A stretch of DNA of 64,000 nt from an uncultured Prevotellaceae bacterium (GTDB lineage Bacteria; Bacteroidota; Bacteroidia; Bacteroidales; Bacteroidaceae): NCBI GenBank assembly GCA_900316575.1, contig ONDJ01000002.1, forward strand, positions 62,001 to 126,000. Reading direction: 5' to 3'. The number at the start of each line of letters is the position of its first letter. The first letter of the stretch is position 1. Both the position numbers and the translations under genes were made by a program. The notes beneath the pieces are model-generated. The model did not search any database. It had not been told where the DNA came from and saw only the letters and a program-made list of their open reading frames with translations. Below are positions 50,665 to 59,058 of this stretch, one piece after another.

Positions 50665-52254
50665 TCACTTTTGATCAAGAGCGTGACGCGGGTAGTCAAG
50701 GGTGTAGTGCAAGCCGCGACTTTCATGACGCTCAAGGGCTTGGCGGGTGATGAGATAGCCCACGTTGATCATGTTGCGGAGTTCGCAGATATCACGAGTG
50801 GCTTTGACGCGTTTGAAGAGTTCTTCGGTCTCTTCGTAGAGAATATCCAGACGTGTCCATGCGCGATGCAAACGTAGGTTGCTCCGCACGATACCAACAT
50901 AAGCAGACATAATCTGCCCAACTTCTTTCACGTCTTGAGCTACAAGAACTTTCTCTTCGTTGGTCATGGTGCCTTCGTCGTTCCATTCGGGAATTTGGTC
51001 GTTGAAGTCGTAGTCGTTGATATGATCAATGCTATGAGCGGCAGCGCGGTCGGCATAAACTACGGCTTCTATGAGACTATTGCTGGCCAAGCGATTTCCG
51101 CCGTGCAATCCCGTACGACTACATTCTCCGAGAGCATAGAGTCGGTGAATACTACTCTGCCCATCAAGGTCCACCTTAATGCCGCCACAAAAATAGTGCT
51201 GACAAGGAACGACGGGAATGTAATCGCATGTAATATCAATGCCGATGCTCAGGCACTTCTTGTAGATATTCGGGAAATGGTGACGAGTTTCGTCAGCGTC
51301 TTTGTGGGTAACGTCAAGACAAACGTGGTCTAAGCCATGGATTTTCATTTCACGGTCAATGGCACGTGCCACGATGTCGCGCGGGGCAAGCGATAAGCGC
51401 TTGTCGTATTTCTGCATAAACTCTTCGCCATTGGGCAAACGAAGAATGCCACCATAGCCACGCATGGCTTCGGTAATGAGATAGGCGGGATGCTTTTCGG
51501 CGGGATTGTAGAGTGCTGTGGGATGAAACTGCACAAACTCCATGTCCTGCACCGTGGCTTTGGCACGATAGGCCATCGCAATGCCGTCGCCTGTGGCTAT
51601 TTCGGGATTTGTAGTACTGCTATATACAGCTCCGACTCCGCCCGTTGCTAATACTGTGACGCGAGAAAGAATTGTATCAACCTTGCCCGTATCGGGGTCG
51701 AGCACGTATGCCCCGAAACATTCTATGTCGGGCGTGCGCCGTGTGACTTCTATGCCCAAATGGTGTTGTGTGATGATTTCCACGGCAAAGTGATTCTCAA
51801 GAACGGTGATACGCTGATGACGACGCACAGCTGCCATCAGTCCGCGCTGTATCTCAAAACCCGTGTCGTCTGCGTGATGCAAGATACGAAACTCGCTGTG
51901 CCCGCCTTCCCGATGAAGGTCGTAAGTGCCATCCTCTCGCTTGTCAAAGTTTACACCCCACTTAACTAAGCGTTCAATAGCTGCTGGAGCTTGTTCTACG
52001 ACTTGCCGCACGGCTTCAGGGTCACTGATATAATCGCCGGCCACCATGGTGTCGTGGATATGTTTTTCAAAGTTATCGACTTCAAGATTGGTCACACTGG
52101 CTATACCACCTTGAGCCTTGGCTGTATTGGCCTCGTCGAGCGTAGTCTTGCACACCAGGGCGACTCGTCCTTTGCCAGATGCAGCTACCTGAAGGGCATA
52201 GCTCATACCCGCCACGCCACCGCCTATAACGAGAAAGTCAAATTTGCGTATCAT
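50665..52254 (-). CDS. nadB: L-aspartate oxidase
   Basis: 529 residues. Flavoenzyme oxidising aspartate to iminoaspartate, the first step of de novo NAD synthesis (with fumarate as acceptor under anaerobiosis). FAD-binding VIGGGVAGMSYALQVAASG is at residues 9-27; HREGGHSEFRILHHADDTG near 114 and FVQFHPTALYNP near 240 are the family's substrate and FAD signatures; RTGLHGGNRLASNSLIEAVVYADRAA near 375 completes it. The C-terminal helical domain is normal. Promoter at 52279 gives a very short leader. nadA and nadC are not in the window. Confidence 0.95.
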   Translation of the reverse strand: MIRKFDFLVIGGGVAGMSYALQVAASGKGRVALVCKTTLDEANTAKAQGGIASVTNLEVDNFEKHIHDTMVAGDYISDPEAVRQVVEQAPAAIERLVKWGVNFDKREDGTYDLHREGGHSEFRILHHADDTGFEIQRGLMAAVRRHQRITVLENHFAVEIITQHHLGIEVTRRTPDIECFGAYVLDPDTGKVDTILSRVTVLATGGVGAVYSSTTNPEIATGDGIAMAYRAKATVQDMEFVQFHPTALYNPAEKHPAYLITEAMRGYGGILRLPNGEEFMQKYDKRLSLAPRDIVARAIDREMKIHGLDHVCLDVTHKDADETRHHFPNIYKKCLSIGIDITCDYIPVVPCQHYFCGGIKVDLDGQSSIHRLYALGECSRTGLHGGNRLASNSLIEAVVYADRAAAHSIDHINDYDFNDQIPEWNDEGTMTNEEKVLVAQDVKEVGQIMSAYVGIVRSNLRLHRAWTRLDILYEETEELFKRVKATRDICELRNMINVGYLITRQALERHESRGLHYTLDYPRHALDQK

Positions 52255-52278
52255 GATTGCTTACTTTTTTCTTGGGCG

Positions 52279-52286
52279 CAAAAGTA
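52279..52286 (-). promoter_or_regulatory. -7 box (TACTTTTG) of nadB
   Basis: Minus-strand exact TACTTTTG, 25 bases before the ATG at 52254. Confidence 0.65.
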
Positions 52287-52357
52287 AAAAGTTATTCTGA
52301 CTTTTAGCGTTTTATCTTTATCCTTTATGCGCACAAGGAGGCACCACGCTCTCAAAT

Positions 52358-52511
52358 GATAGGCGGCGACTCGGCAAAAAAAAATGAACAAGTTTCTTTT
52401 CTCTGCGCTCGCCTTGCACACTTTGCTTCGCGAAGATAGGCGGCGGCTCGGCAAAGAAAAATGAACAAGTTCCTTTTCTCTGCGCTCGCCTTGCACTATC
52501 TTTGCACGCTG
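52358..52511 (+). repeat. 77-base tandem duplication carrying a promoter
   Basis: GATAGGCGGCG starts copies at 52358 and 52435 (period 77). Both contain ATGAACAAGTT and TTTTCTCTGCGCTCGCCTTG. Copy 2 ends in the functional-looking TATCTTTG (52497-52504); copy 1 has CACACTTTG at the same place. Confidence 0.85.
52497..52504 (+). promoter_or_regulatory. -7 box (TATCTTTG) of the 52541-56360 unit
   Basis: TATCTTTG inside copy 2 of the tandem repeat, 37 bases before the ATG at 52541; it excludes the in-frame start at 52502. Confidence 0.6.
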
Positions 52512-52540
52512 AAACAAGCTTCTGGCTTATACATATTTGT

Positions 52541-53017
52541 ATGATTGATACTCTCTTCAAGTTTTGTTGCGGCGTGATGGAAGTGATGGCTGTGCTCACG
52601 GGCTACACTTATAAGGAAATAAATACCATTTGCTTCATTTACCTGCAACCTGCTATCCTCACCTTTACAGCAGCTTTGCCCATGCTGTTAATGATTTATA
52701 AGCTTTGGAAGCAACGCACCCCTAAACGCTTTGCTATTACCGCTGCCACAGTCTTGTGGTTCTTGCCTTTTGCTTTCGGTACACTCAAATTGTGGAATCA
52801 TTACGAGGGTTCCATGACTGAGGCTTTTGACAAATCTATTGACGACCTTAACTGGCTTGGAAATGCAACGGGCTTAGGTTATGAGATGGTAAACATCTTG
52901 CTCTTCATTGTTGCTTTCCTTTTCTTCTTTTTGCTGAATATATTCTTTTTTACTCTTCTGAGAAACATAGTACTCGACGCGCCTAAAGTGCGCCGCCGTA
53001 AGAAAGCTAAGAAATAA
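52541..53017 (+). CDS. Unrecognised small membrane protein before DUF2723
   Basis: 158 residues from the ATG at 52541, chosen because the promoter box ends at 52504. Three to four membrane helices are visible: around 20-50 (INTICFIYLQPAILTFTAAL), 65-82 (FAITAATVLWFLPFAFGTL) and 118-145 (VNILLFIVAFLFFFLLNIFF). The tail is strongly basic (KVRRRKKAKK) and cytosolic. No family was recognised. It is coupled to the DUF2723 gene 13 bases downstream, so it is probably a subunit or helper of that glycosyltransferase-like protein. Confidence 0.75.
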   Translation: MIDTLFKFCCGVMEVMAVLTGYTYKEINTICFIYLQPAILTFTAALPMLLMIYKLWKQRTPKRFAITAATVLWFLPFAFGTLKLWNHYEGSMTEAFDKSIDDLNWLGNATGLGYEMVNILLFIVAFLFFFLLNIFFFTLLRNIVLDAPKVRRRKKAKK

Positions 53018-53030
53018 TACTTATTCCGAT

Positions 53031-56000
53031 ATGAAACAATACAACTTGCTGAACAACGTGCTGGGCTGGGTGGCTTTTGCTATTGCAGCTTTCACGTATT
53101 GCTCGACGGTGGAACCGTCGGCCAGCTTCTGGGATTGCCCTGAGTTTATCTCAACAGCCTATAAACTTGAAGTAGGACACCCGCCAGGCGCACCTTTCTT
53201 CATGCTGACTGGCAACCTCTTCACACAGTTCACCAGCGACCCTATGCAGGTAGCTCTGATGATCAACGTGATGTCGGCCTTGCTTAGTGCGCTCTGCATT
53301 CTATTTCTTTTCTGGACCATCACGGCTTTGGCAAAAAAGCTATTGGTAAAGGAGGGCGAGGCGATCTCACTGGCACAATCGCTACTCATTATGGGTTGCG
53401 GCTTAACAGGAGCGTTGGCTTACACATGGAGCGACACGTTCTGGTTCTCAGCCGTAGAGGGCGAGGTATATGCCTATTCTTCCATGTTCACGGCCTTAGT
53501 TTTTTGGCTCATTCTGAAATGGGAAGCACGTGCCGATGAACCAGGGAGCGACCGATGGTTAGTGCTAATTTTCTACCTTACAGGCCTAAGCATCGGTGTG
53601 CACTTGCTCAACTTGCTCTGCTTGCCAGCCATCACGTTGGTGTATTGCTATAAGAAGAAGCCCGAAATGGGACTGAAAGGTTCCTTAGTGGCTTTGGCTA
53701 TTAGTTTCTTGCTCATTGCTGCCGTGCTTTATGGCGTTGTGCCTGGCATTGTAAAAGTAGGCGGTTGGTTTGAACTCTTCTTTGTCAACACTTTGGGCAT
53801 GTCGTTCAACAGTGGTTTGGTGGCTTATATCATCGTACTCGTTGCCGTTGTGCTTGCTGCGATATGGAGCACCACACGCAAAGACCGCAAGTTGATCAAC
53901 GTCCTGTTTCTCGCCAGTGTAGCCTTACTTGGTATTCCATTCTTTGGTCATGGCTTTCTCTCGGTTATTATTGGTCTCGTTGTTTTAGTAGTGCTCTACT
54001 TCTTGCTTCAGTTCAAGCACGGCAAGGAATATCTTTTGCGCAAACGTGCGCTGAACACGTCCTTGCTCTGCATGCTGATGCTGATGATTGGCTACAGCAC
54101 GTATGCCCTCATCGTGATACGTTCCACAGCCAACCCACCTATGGACCAAAACTCACCCGAAGACGTGTTTACGCTGGGCGAATACTTAGGACGTGAGCAA
54201 TATGGCGACACTCCCCTTCTCTATGGTCCAGCGTTCTCATCTCAACCTGTTGAGATGAGCAAGAAAACCCGTTGGCAGAAGCATGAAAAGGTCAATGCCA
54301 ACGAGCCTGATAGCTACGATGAAGTGGAAATCACCGACAACTACGTCTATCCTTCGGCCATGAAGATGTTCTTCCCGCGCATGCACTCGGCGATGCATAC
54401 CAAAGCCTACGACCAGTGGCTCGGTGGGGTTGACCTGCAGCTTGTTGATGGCGAATACAACGGACGCTATTATCAAGGTGAAATGCCATCGCAGCTCGAC
54501 AACTTCCGTTTCTTCATCTCTTATCAAATCAACTTTATGTACTGGCGCTACTTCATGTGGAACTTCGCTGGACGTCAGAACGACATTCAAGGATTTGGAG
54601 AGAAGGAACATGGCAACTGGATAACGGGCATTTCCTTCATTGACAATGCCCTTTATGGCGATCAAAATCTGTTGCCCGACGATCTGAAGAACAACAAAGG
54701 CCATAACGCATTCTATTGTCTGCCTCTGATTTTGGGACTCATCGGTCTGTTCTGGCAAGCCTACCGCGGCAAACAGGGCATTCAGCAGTTCTGGGTAGTA
54801 TTCTTCCTCTTCTTCATGACGGGTTTAGCTATTGTCCTCTATCTGAACCAGAAGCCACAAGAGCCCCGTGAGCGCGACTATGCCTATGCTGGTTCGTTCT
54901 ATGCTTTTGCCATCTGGATTGGTTTGGGTGTAGCTGGTGTGGCTCAGCTCTTGCGTCGCTTACTGAAGAACGACATGGCTGTGGCAGCCATCGCTAGTGT
55001 GCTGGGCGTGATAGTTCCTTTGCAGATGGTTTCGCAAACCTGGGACGACCACGACCGCAGCGGGCGTTTTGCCTGCCGCGACTTTGGCAAAAACTATTTG
55101 TCGTCGTTGCCTGAAAAGGGTGGTCCCATTATCTACACCAACGGCGACAACGATACGTTCCCTCTTTGGTATGCTCAAGAGGTAGAAGGCTTCCGTACAG
55201 ATGCCCGCGTGTGCAACCTTTCTTACCTGCAAACATCGTGGTACACCGACCAAATGGTACGTCCCGCCTACGACTCTCCATCGCTGCCCATTGACTGGGA
55301 AACCTATCAGTATGTGGACAACATGGGCTACGACTACTTTGTCATCAAGCCCGAATATCGCAGCGAACTTGATGCTATCAAGGCGAAAAATCCTAATATC
55401 AATCCTTATAGCTTGCTCTACATCATTGACAACTATGTGCGTCCTGGCAAAATCCGCGACGGCGAACATATCGTTATTCCCACCGATAGTGTCGTTGTTC
55501 CTGTCAATAAGCAAAATGTCATTGCCAGTGGCATGACCTTGCCCAATGGTAAAGACAGTATCCCCGACTACATCACCATCTCTTGGGCTGGCCAGCGTGG
55601 CATCACCAAGAGCACCATGATGGTCTATGAAATGTTGGCTCGCAACGATTGGAAGCGTCCCATTTTCATGAGCGTTACCTTAGGACAAAGCAACTATGCT
55701 GGTTTAGAGAAATACCTCGCACTTGAAGGTCTTGCCTATCGCATCACGCCGTTCCAATGGAACCAACAAGTTGATGTTGACAAAATGTACGACAACATGA
55801 TGAACCGTTTCCTTTGGGGCAATGTGTCGTGGGAAGGAATCTATCTGGACGAAACGAACATGCGCATGTGCCGCACGCACCGCCACATGCTGGGTATGTT
55901 GGCCAAGGCTTTGTTGGCTAAAAGCGATAAGAAACGTGCTAAAGAGGTTATGGATAAGGCTAAGAAGGAGCTACCCTTTGCGACCATACCCGTAGAGTTC

Positions 56001-56360
56001 TCTGACATTGATATGGCCGACAGCTGGCTTGAAGTAGGCGACAAACAGTCTGCTGCCGAGATTTATGCCGCTATTGCTCGTCAGTCTTTGAGCATGTTGC
56101 GCTGGATGAACTCCTTCTCGGAAGAATACTTGTTCAATAACCTTACCGAAAAGTGCTACCGCGAGCTACAAATTTCCTCCATGGCTTTGGACGGTCTCAA
56201 AGATTGTAGTTCACCTCAATATGCAGCATTTGAGAAAGAGTTCAACGCCATTACCACACTACCAGCAGGCCGCGCCGCCATGGAAGTCATCCAACAACAG
56301 ATGCGCCAAAGTGAACAAACCGTCCCAGCCGCAAGTAGCGCATCACCCTTTGGATTTTAG
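53031..56360 (+). CDS. DUF2723 protein, GT117-type membrane glycosyltransferase
   Basis: 1109 residues. The DUF2723 start is VEPSASFWDCPEFISTAYKL (near residue 26), where the Asp-Cys-Pro-Glu loop after the first helix is the family's probable catalytic region, comparable to the acidic loops of protein O-mannosyltransferases. VGHPPGAPFF and TWSDTFWFSAVEGEVYAYSS follow. About 10-12 membrane helices fill residues 10-670; the C-terminal ~430 residues form a periplasmic domain with TPR-like helices (KRAKEVMDKAKKELP, GDKQSAAEIYAAIAR). The family is assigned to GT117 and is thought to glycosylate exported proteins. The terminator is at 56410-56449. Confidence 0.88.
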   Translation: MKQYNLLNNVLGWVAFAIAAFTYCSTVEPSASFWDCPEFISTAYKLEVGHPPGAPFFMLTGNLFTQFTSDPMQVALMINVMSALLSALCILFLFWTITALAKKLLVKEGEAISLAQSLLIMGCGLTGALAYTWSDTFWFSAVEGEVYAYSSMFTALVFWLILKWEARADEPGSDRWLVLIFYLTGLSIGVHLLNLLCLPAITLVYCYKKKPEMGLKGSLVALAISFLLIAAVLYGVVPGIVKVGGWFELFFVNTLGMSFNSGLVAYIIVLVAVVLAAIWSTTRKDRKLINVLFLASVALLGIPFFGHGFLSVIIGLVVLVVLYFLLQFKHGKEYLLRKRALNTSLLCMLMLMIGYSTYALIVIRSTANPPMDQNSPEDVFTLGEYLGREQYGDTPLLYGPAFSSQPVEMSKKTRWQKHEKVNANEPDSYDEVEITDNYVYPSAMKMFFPRMHSAMHTKAYDQWLGGVDLQLVDGEYNGRYYQGEMPSQLDNFRFFISYQINFMYWRYFMWNFAGRQNDIQGFGEKEHGNWITGISFIDNALYGDQNLLPDDLKNNKGHNAFYCLPLILGLIGLFWQAYRGKQGIQQFWVVFFLFFMTGLAIVLYLNQKPQEPRERDYAYAGSFYAFAIWIGLGVAGVAQLLRRLLKNDMAVAAIASVLGVIVPLQMVSQTWDDHDRSGRFACRDFGKNYLSSLPEKGGPIIYTNGDNDTFPLWYAQEVEGFRTDARVCNLSYLQTSWYTDQMVRPAYDSPSLPIDWETYQYVDNMGYDYFVIKPEYRSELDAIKAKNPNINPYSLLYIIDNYVRPGKIRDGEHIVIPTDSVVVPVNKQNVIASGMTLPNGKDSIPDYITISWAGQRGITKSTMMVYEMLARNDWKRPIFMSVTLGQSNYAGLEKYLALEGLAYRITPFQWNQQVDVDKMYDNMMNRFLWGNVSWEGIYLDETNMRMCRTHRHMLGMLAKALLAKSDKKRAKEVMDKAKKELPFATIPVEFSDIDMADSWLEVGDKQSAAEIYAAIARQSLSMLRWMNSFSEEYLFNNLTEKCYRELQISSMALDGLKDCSSPQYAAFEKEFNAITTLPAGRAAMEVIQQQMRQSEQTVPAASSASPFGF

Positions 56361-56409
56361 TATGATAAGCCAACGGGAACTGGCATATTGAGAGAAGGTC
56401 TCTATATTC

Positions 56410-56449
56410 AAATATCCCGTACTGTACCTCTGTGCTGTACGGGATATTT
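56410..56449 (+). terminator. Hairpin after the DUF2723 gene
   Basis: AAATATCCCGTAC (56410-56422) and GTACGGGATATTT (56437-56449) form a perfect 13-base stem with a 14-base loop. It is followed by ACTTTC, a weak U-tract, so some read-through to the next gene is likely. Confidence 0.7.
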
Positions 56450-56485
56450 ACTTTCAAAGGTATTTTTTATTAGGAAAACTTCCCT

Positions 56486-57097
56486 ATGTTCATTGAGCAA
56501 CCTGCCCCCTACTTACGTTGGATTTATCCGCACGCGCTGTGGCGGATGGATCGCTACGACCAGAGTGTTTATCTCACCTTTGACGATGGTCCTATTCCCG
56601 AGGTTACGCCTTGGGTGCTTGATGTGCTGAAACACTATGGCATCAAAGCCACGTTTTTCATGGTGGGTGACAATGTTAGGAAGCATCCAGAGGTGTTTCA
56701 AATGGTGAAAGACGGCGGGCATCGGCTCGGCAACCATACGTTCCACCACATTGGTGGTTTCCGCCACGGTGTGGGCAGCTACCTTCGAGACGTTGAGGAG
56801 GCAAACAAACTCATCGGTAGCAATTTGTTTCGTCCGCCCCATGGTTGGATGAAGACAAAGCAATACCGTGGTGTGAGGAAAGCGGGCTATCAGATTGTGA
56901 TGTGGGACCTCGTCACGCGCGACTATTCCAAACGGCTCAACGGCCACGACGTACTGCTCAATGTGCGAAACTATGCCCGCCCAGGAAGTATCATTACTTT
57001 CCATGACTCGCTCAAGAGCCTCGACAAGTTGCTCTACGCTTTGCCCCGATCTATTGATTGGCTACTGAGCAAAGGCTATCAGTTCAAAACACTCTGA
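56486..57097 (+). CDS. Polysaccharide deacetylase (NodB/CE4) family protein
   Basis: 203 residues. The NodB homology domain has TFDDGPIPEVTPWVLDVL (residues 31-48, metal-binding Asp and catalytic base), GNHTFHHIGGF (His pair for the metal near 86-92), FRPPHGWMKT (near 112) and WDLVTRDYSKR (near 137), then SIITFHDSLKS, where the catalytic His lies. No signal peptide is seen; the N-terminus (MFIEQPAPYLRWIYPHALWR) is short. It would deacetylate N-acetylated sugars, perhaps peptidoglycan or a surface polysaccharide. The stop is eight bases before the rRNA methyltransferase start. Confidence 0.9.
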   Translation: MFIEQPAPYLRWIYPHALWRMDRYDQSVYLTFDDGPIPEVTPWVLDVLKHYGIKATFFMVGDNVRKHPEVFQMVKDGGHRLGNHTFHHIGGFRHGVGSYLRDVEEANKLIGSNLFRPPHGWMKTKQYRGVRKAGYQIVMWDLVTRDYSKRLNGHDVLLNVRNYARPGSIITFHDSLKSLDKLLYALPRSIDWLLSKGYQFKTL

Positions 57098-57105
57098 ACA
57101 ATCCA

Positions 57106-57912
57106 ATGTCACAAGCTATGATTATTACCAGCCTTCAAAACCCTATGGTGAAGCGCATCGCTTTACTCCAACAAAAAGCCTCTGAACGCCAGCTCGCGGG
57201 GCTATTTGCCGTTGAAGGACTCCGTGAAGTTGGCCAATGCCTTGCTGCTGGATACGAGATTGAAACGCTCTATTTCTGCCGCGACTATGTAGATGAACAT
57301 ACCGCTGAAAAATGGCAAAGCCAACCTTATGCTACGGAAGTATCGGCTCCTGTATATCAAAAGATGGCTTACCGCGGTGGCACTGAGGGCTTACTGGCTA
57401 TAGTTAAAGACAAAAAGTTAAGGCTCACCGACTTGAAAACTGAAACGAAACCGCTCTATGTAGTGCTTGAGAGTGTGGAGAAGCCTGGCAACTTGGGTGC
57501 AATTCTGCGCAGTGCCGATGCCGCACAAGCCTCGGCTGTCATCGTTTGCGACCCTCGTTGTGACTTAGGCAATCCCAACCTTATTCGCAATTCGCTCGGT
57601 GCACGTTTCACGGTTCCTCTCGTGGCCTGCTCTTCTGGAGAATGTATCCAGTTTCTCAAAGAATGCCACGTGCAGATACTCACTGCTCAACTCCAAGACT
57701 CCCACCTCTACTATGACACCGACATGAGAGGAGCAACTGCACTTGTAATGGGAACGGAAAGCGAAGGATTGACCGACCAATGGCGACAGGCTGCCGACCA
57801 CCACATTCGTATTCCTATGCAAGGGCGCATAGACTCGCTGAACGTAAGTGTCAGCACTGCCATTCTACTTTTCGAAGCCGTGCGTCAGCGACTCGCAACG
57901 CCCACTTTGTAA
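57106..57912 (+). CDS. SpoU-type (TrmH/RlmB) rRNA 2'-O-methyltransferase
   Basis: 268 residues from the ATG at 57106; a second ATG at 57118 is also possible. The RNA-binding N-terminal domain (ITSLQNPMVKRIALLQQKASERQ, FAVEGLREVGQCL) precedes the SPOUT domain with its three motifs: ESVEKPGNLGAILRSADAAQ (about residues 122-141), VMGTESEGLTDQW (about 212-224) and IPMQGRIDSLNVSVSTAILLF (about 234-254), the knotted S-adenosylmethionine site. It methylates a ribose in rRNA or tRNA; the exact nucleotide cannot be assigned. It follows the deacetylase by eight bases and ends before tRNA-Arg. Confidence 0.92.
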   Translation: MSQAMIITSLQNPMVKRIALLQQKASERQLAGLFAVEGLREVGQCLAAGYEIETLYFCRDYVDEHTAEKWQSQPYATEVSAPVYQKMAYRGGTEGLLAIVKDKKLRLTDLKTETKPLYVVLESVEKPGNLGAILRSADAAQASAVIVCDPRCDLGNPNLIRNSLGARFTVPLVACSSGECIQFLKECHVQILTAQLQDSHLYYDTDMRGATALVMGTESEGLTDQWRQAADHHIRIPMQGRIDSLNVSVSTAILLFEAVRQRLATPTL

Positions 57913-57959
57913 TAATAAATCCTTATGGACGCCCGCACTCCCAGAGCACTGCAGATATG

Positions 57960-57991
57960 ATTGAGGCCACAGCAAAAACTGTGGCCTCAAT
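57960..57991. terminator. Perfect hairpin between rRNA methyltransferase and tRNA-Arg
   Basis: ATTGAGGCCACAG (57960-57972) and CTGTGGCCTCAAT (57979-57991) around CAAAAA. It lies between two convergent units and can end both; no clear U-tract is present on either strand. Confidence 0.6.
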
Positions 57992-57998
57992 TAGTGAG

Positions 57999-58072
57999 TG
58001 ACTCCGCAGGGATTCAAACCCTGGACCTTCAGAACCGGAATCTGACGCTCTATTCAGCTAAGCTACGGAGCC
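57999..58072 (-). tRNA. tRNA-Arg (anticodon CCG)
   Basis: On the minus strand acceptor GGCTCCG pairs with CGGAGTC (one G-U). Anticodon stem TCAGA/TCTGA with loop TTCCGGT gives CCG. T-arm CAGGG-TTTGAAT-CCCTG. Discriminator A. CCA is not encoded. Confidence 0.97.
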
Positions 58073-58108
58073 TTGAACATTAGAAGAAGCTATCTCCTAT
58101 TTGCGAAG

Positions 58109-58116
58109 CAAAAGTA
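58109..58116 (-). promoter_or_regulatory. -7 box (TACTTTTG) of tRNA-Arg
   Basis: Minus-strand exact TACTTTTG, 37 bases before the 5' end of the tRNA. Confidence 0.6.
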
Positions 58117-58161
58117 CACAATTCTCTACAACTATAAAGCTACAACCTCAAAAAACACCCT

Positions 58162-59058
58162 TCAAGATAGTTCAAAGCGGTATAGGTTTGTTTCGCGAGG
58201 TTTGAAGCCCATCTTCTGATACAAGCTGTTTGCAGCAACGCGATGGGGTTGCGAGGTTAGGTTGAGGCTTTTGACACGAAACAGGCGGGCTTCGCATATC
58301 GCATGTTCAACAAGTCTTGCTCCATATCCCCGTCCTCTACAAAGCTCATCTACAACAACATCCTCCAGCCAAGCTTTAGCACCAGTGGGCGATGGGCATA
58401 TACAGAGTGTATATGTGGCACAAATCTGCCCCGCTTCGTCCCGTCCAACATAAAGATGGGTTGTATTGGTGCTTATAAGCATAAGCAAATAGTCTTTCGT
58501 GGGGAGAACTGCTCGCTGAGACAGCTGGGGGATGAGGCGCGTAAAAGCCGCTACGATATCATCCGTTATTTGCATTACTTTTTCTATTTGCAACACATTC
58601 AGCATTGCCAACAGCTCTGCATAAGTTTTTTTCAGCACAGGATGCACAGCTTCAGAAGCAATCTCCACCAGGGGCTCAAGCACAAAACGCCGCTGAGCAA
58701 TGTGGGCATGAGGCAAGGTGAGCCGTGGAGAGTTGACAATTTCCTCATCTAATGCCAACAGGTCAATGTCTATGGCTCGATCTGCATAATGGCTGTGTTG
58801 GGTCTTAGCCATGCGTCCCAATTGACGCTCAACGTCTTCGGCAATTAACAAGATTTCTTCAGCCGTTAACTGCGTGTCGTAAATTGCGGCTGCATTACAA
58901 AACAGATGCGGCGAAAAAAATCCCCACGGCCTTGTTTCAATGATGGAAGAAAGAATACGCAGCTTGCCTATTCGCTCAGCCAACATCGCTGCTGCTTGAC
59001 GTATTTGCGCCTCGCGGTCTCCGAGGTTACTCCCAAAGGAAACAAACAGTGTCTTCAT
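58162..59058 (-). CDS. folK: FolK-GNAT fusion: HPPK joined to an N-acetyltransferase
   Basis: 298 residues. Residues 1-160 are 6-hydroxymethyl-7,8-dihydropterin pyrophosphokinase (folate pathway): VSFGSNLGDREAQIRQA (6-22), ETRPWGFF (41-48), YADRAIDIDLLALDE (90-104), the metal-binding DxD, and LTLPHAHIAQRRFVLEPL (113-130). From about 161 to the end a GNAT domain follows: VQ-free linker QITDDIVAAFTRLI, AKAWLEDVVVDELCRGRGYGARLVEHA with the acetyl-CoA loop RGRGYG (about 241-246), and NSLYQKMGFKPRETNLYRFEL. HPPK is normally about 160 residues. Overlaps queA by four bases (ATGA). The acceptor of the GNAT domain is unknown. Confidence 0.9.
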   Translation of the reverse strand: MKTLFVSFGSNLGDREAQIRQAAAMLAERIGKLRILSSIIETRPWGFFSPHLFCNAAAIYDTQLTAEEILLIAEDVERQLGRMAKTQHSHYADRAIDIDLLALDEEIVNSPRLTLPHAHIAQRRFVLEPLVEIASEAVHPVLKKTYAELLAMLNVLQIEKVMQITDDIVAAFTRLIPQLSQRAVLPTKDYLLMLISTNTTHLYVGRDEAGQICATYTLCICPSPTGAKAWLEDVVVDELCRGRGYGARLVEHAICEARLFRVKSLNLTSQPHRVAANSLYQKMGFKPRETNLYRFELS

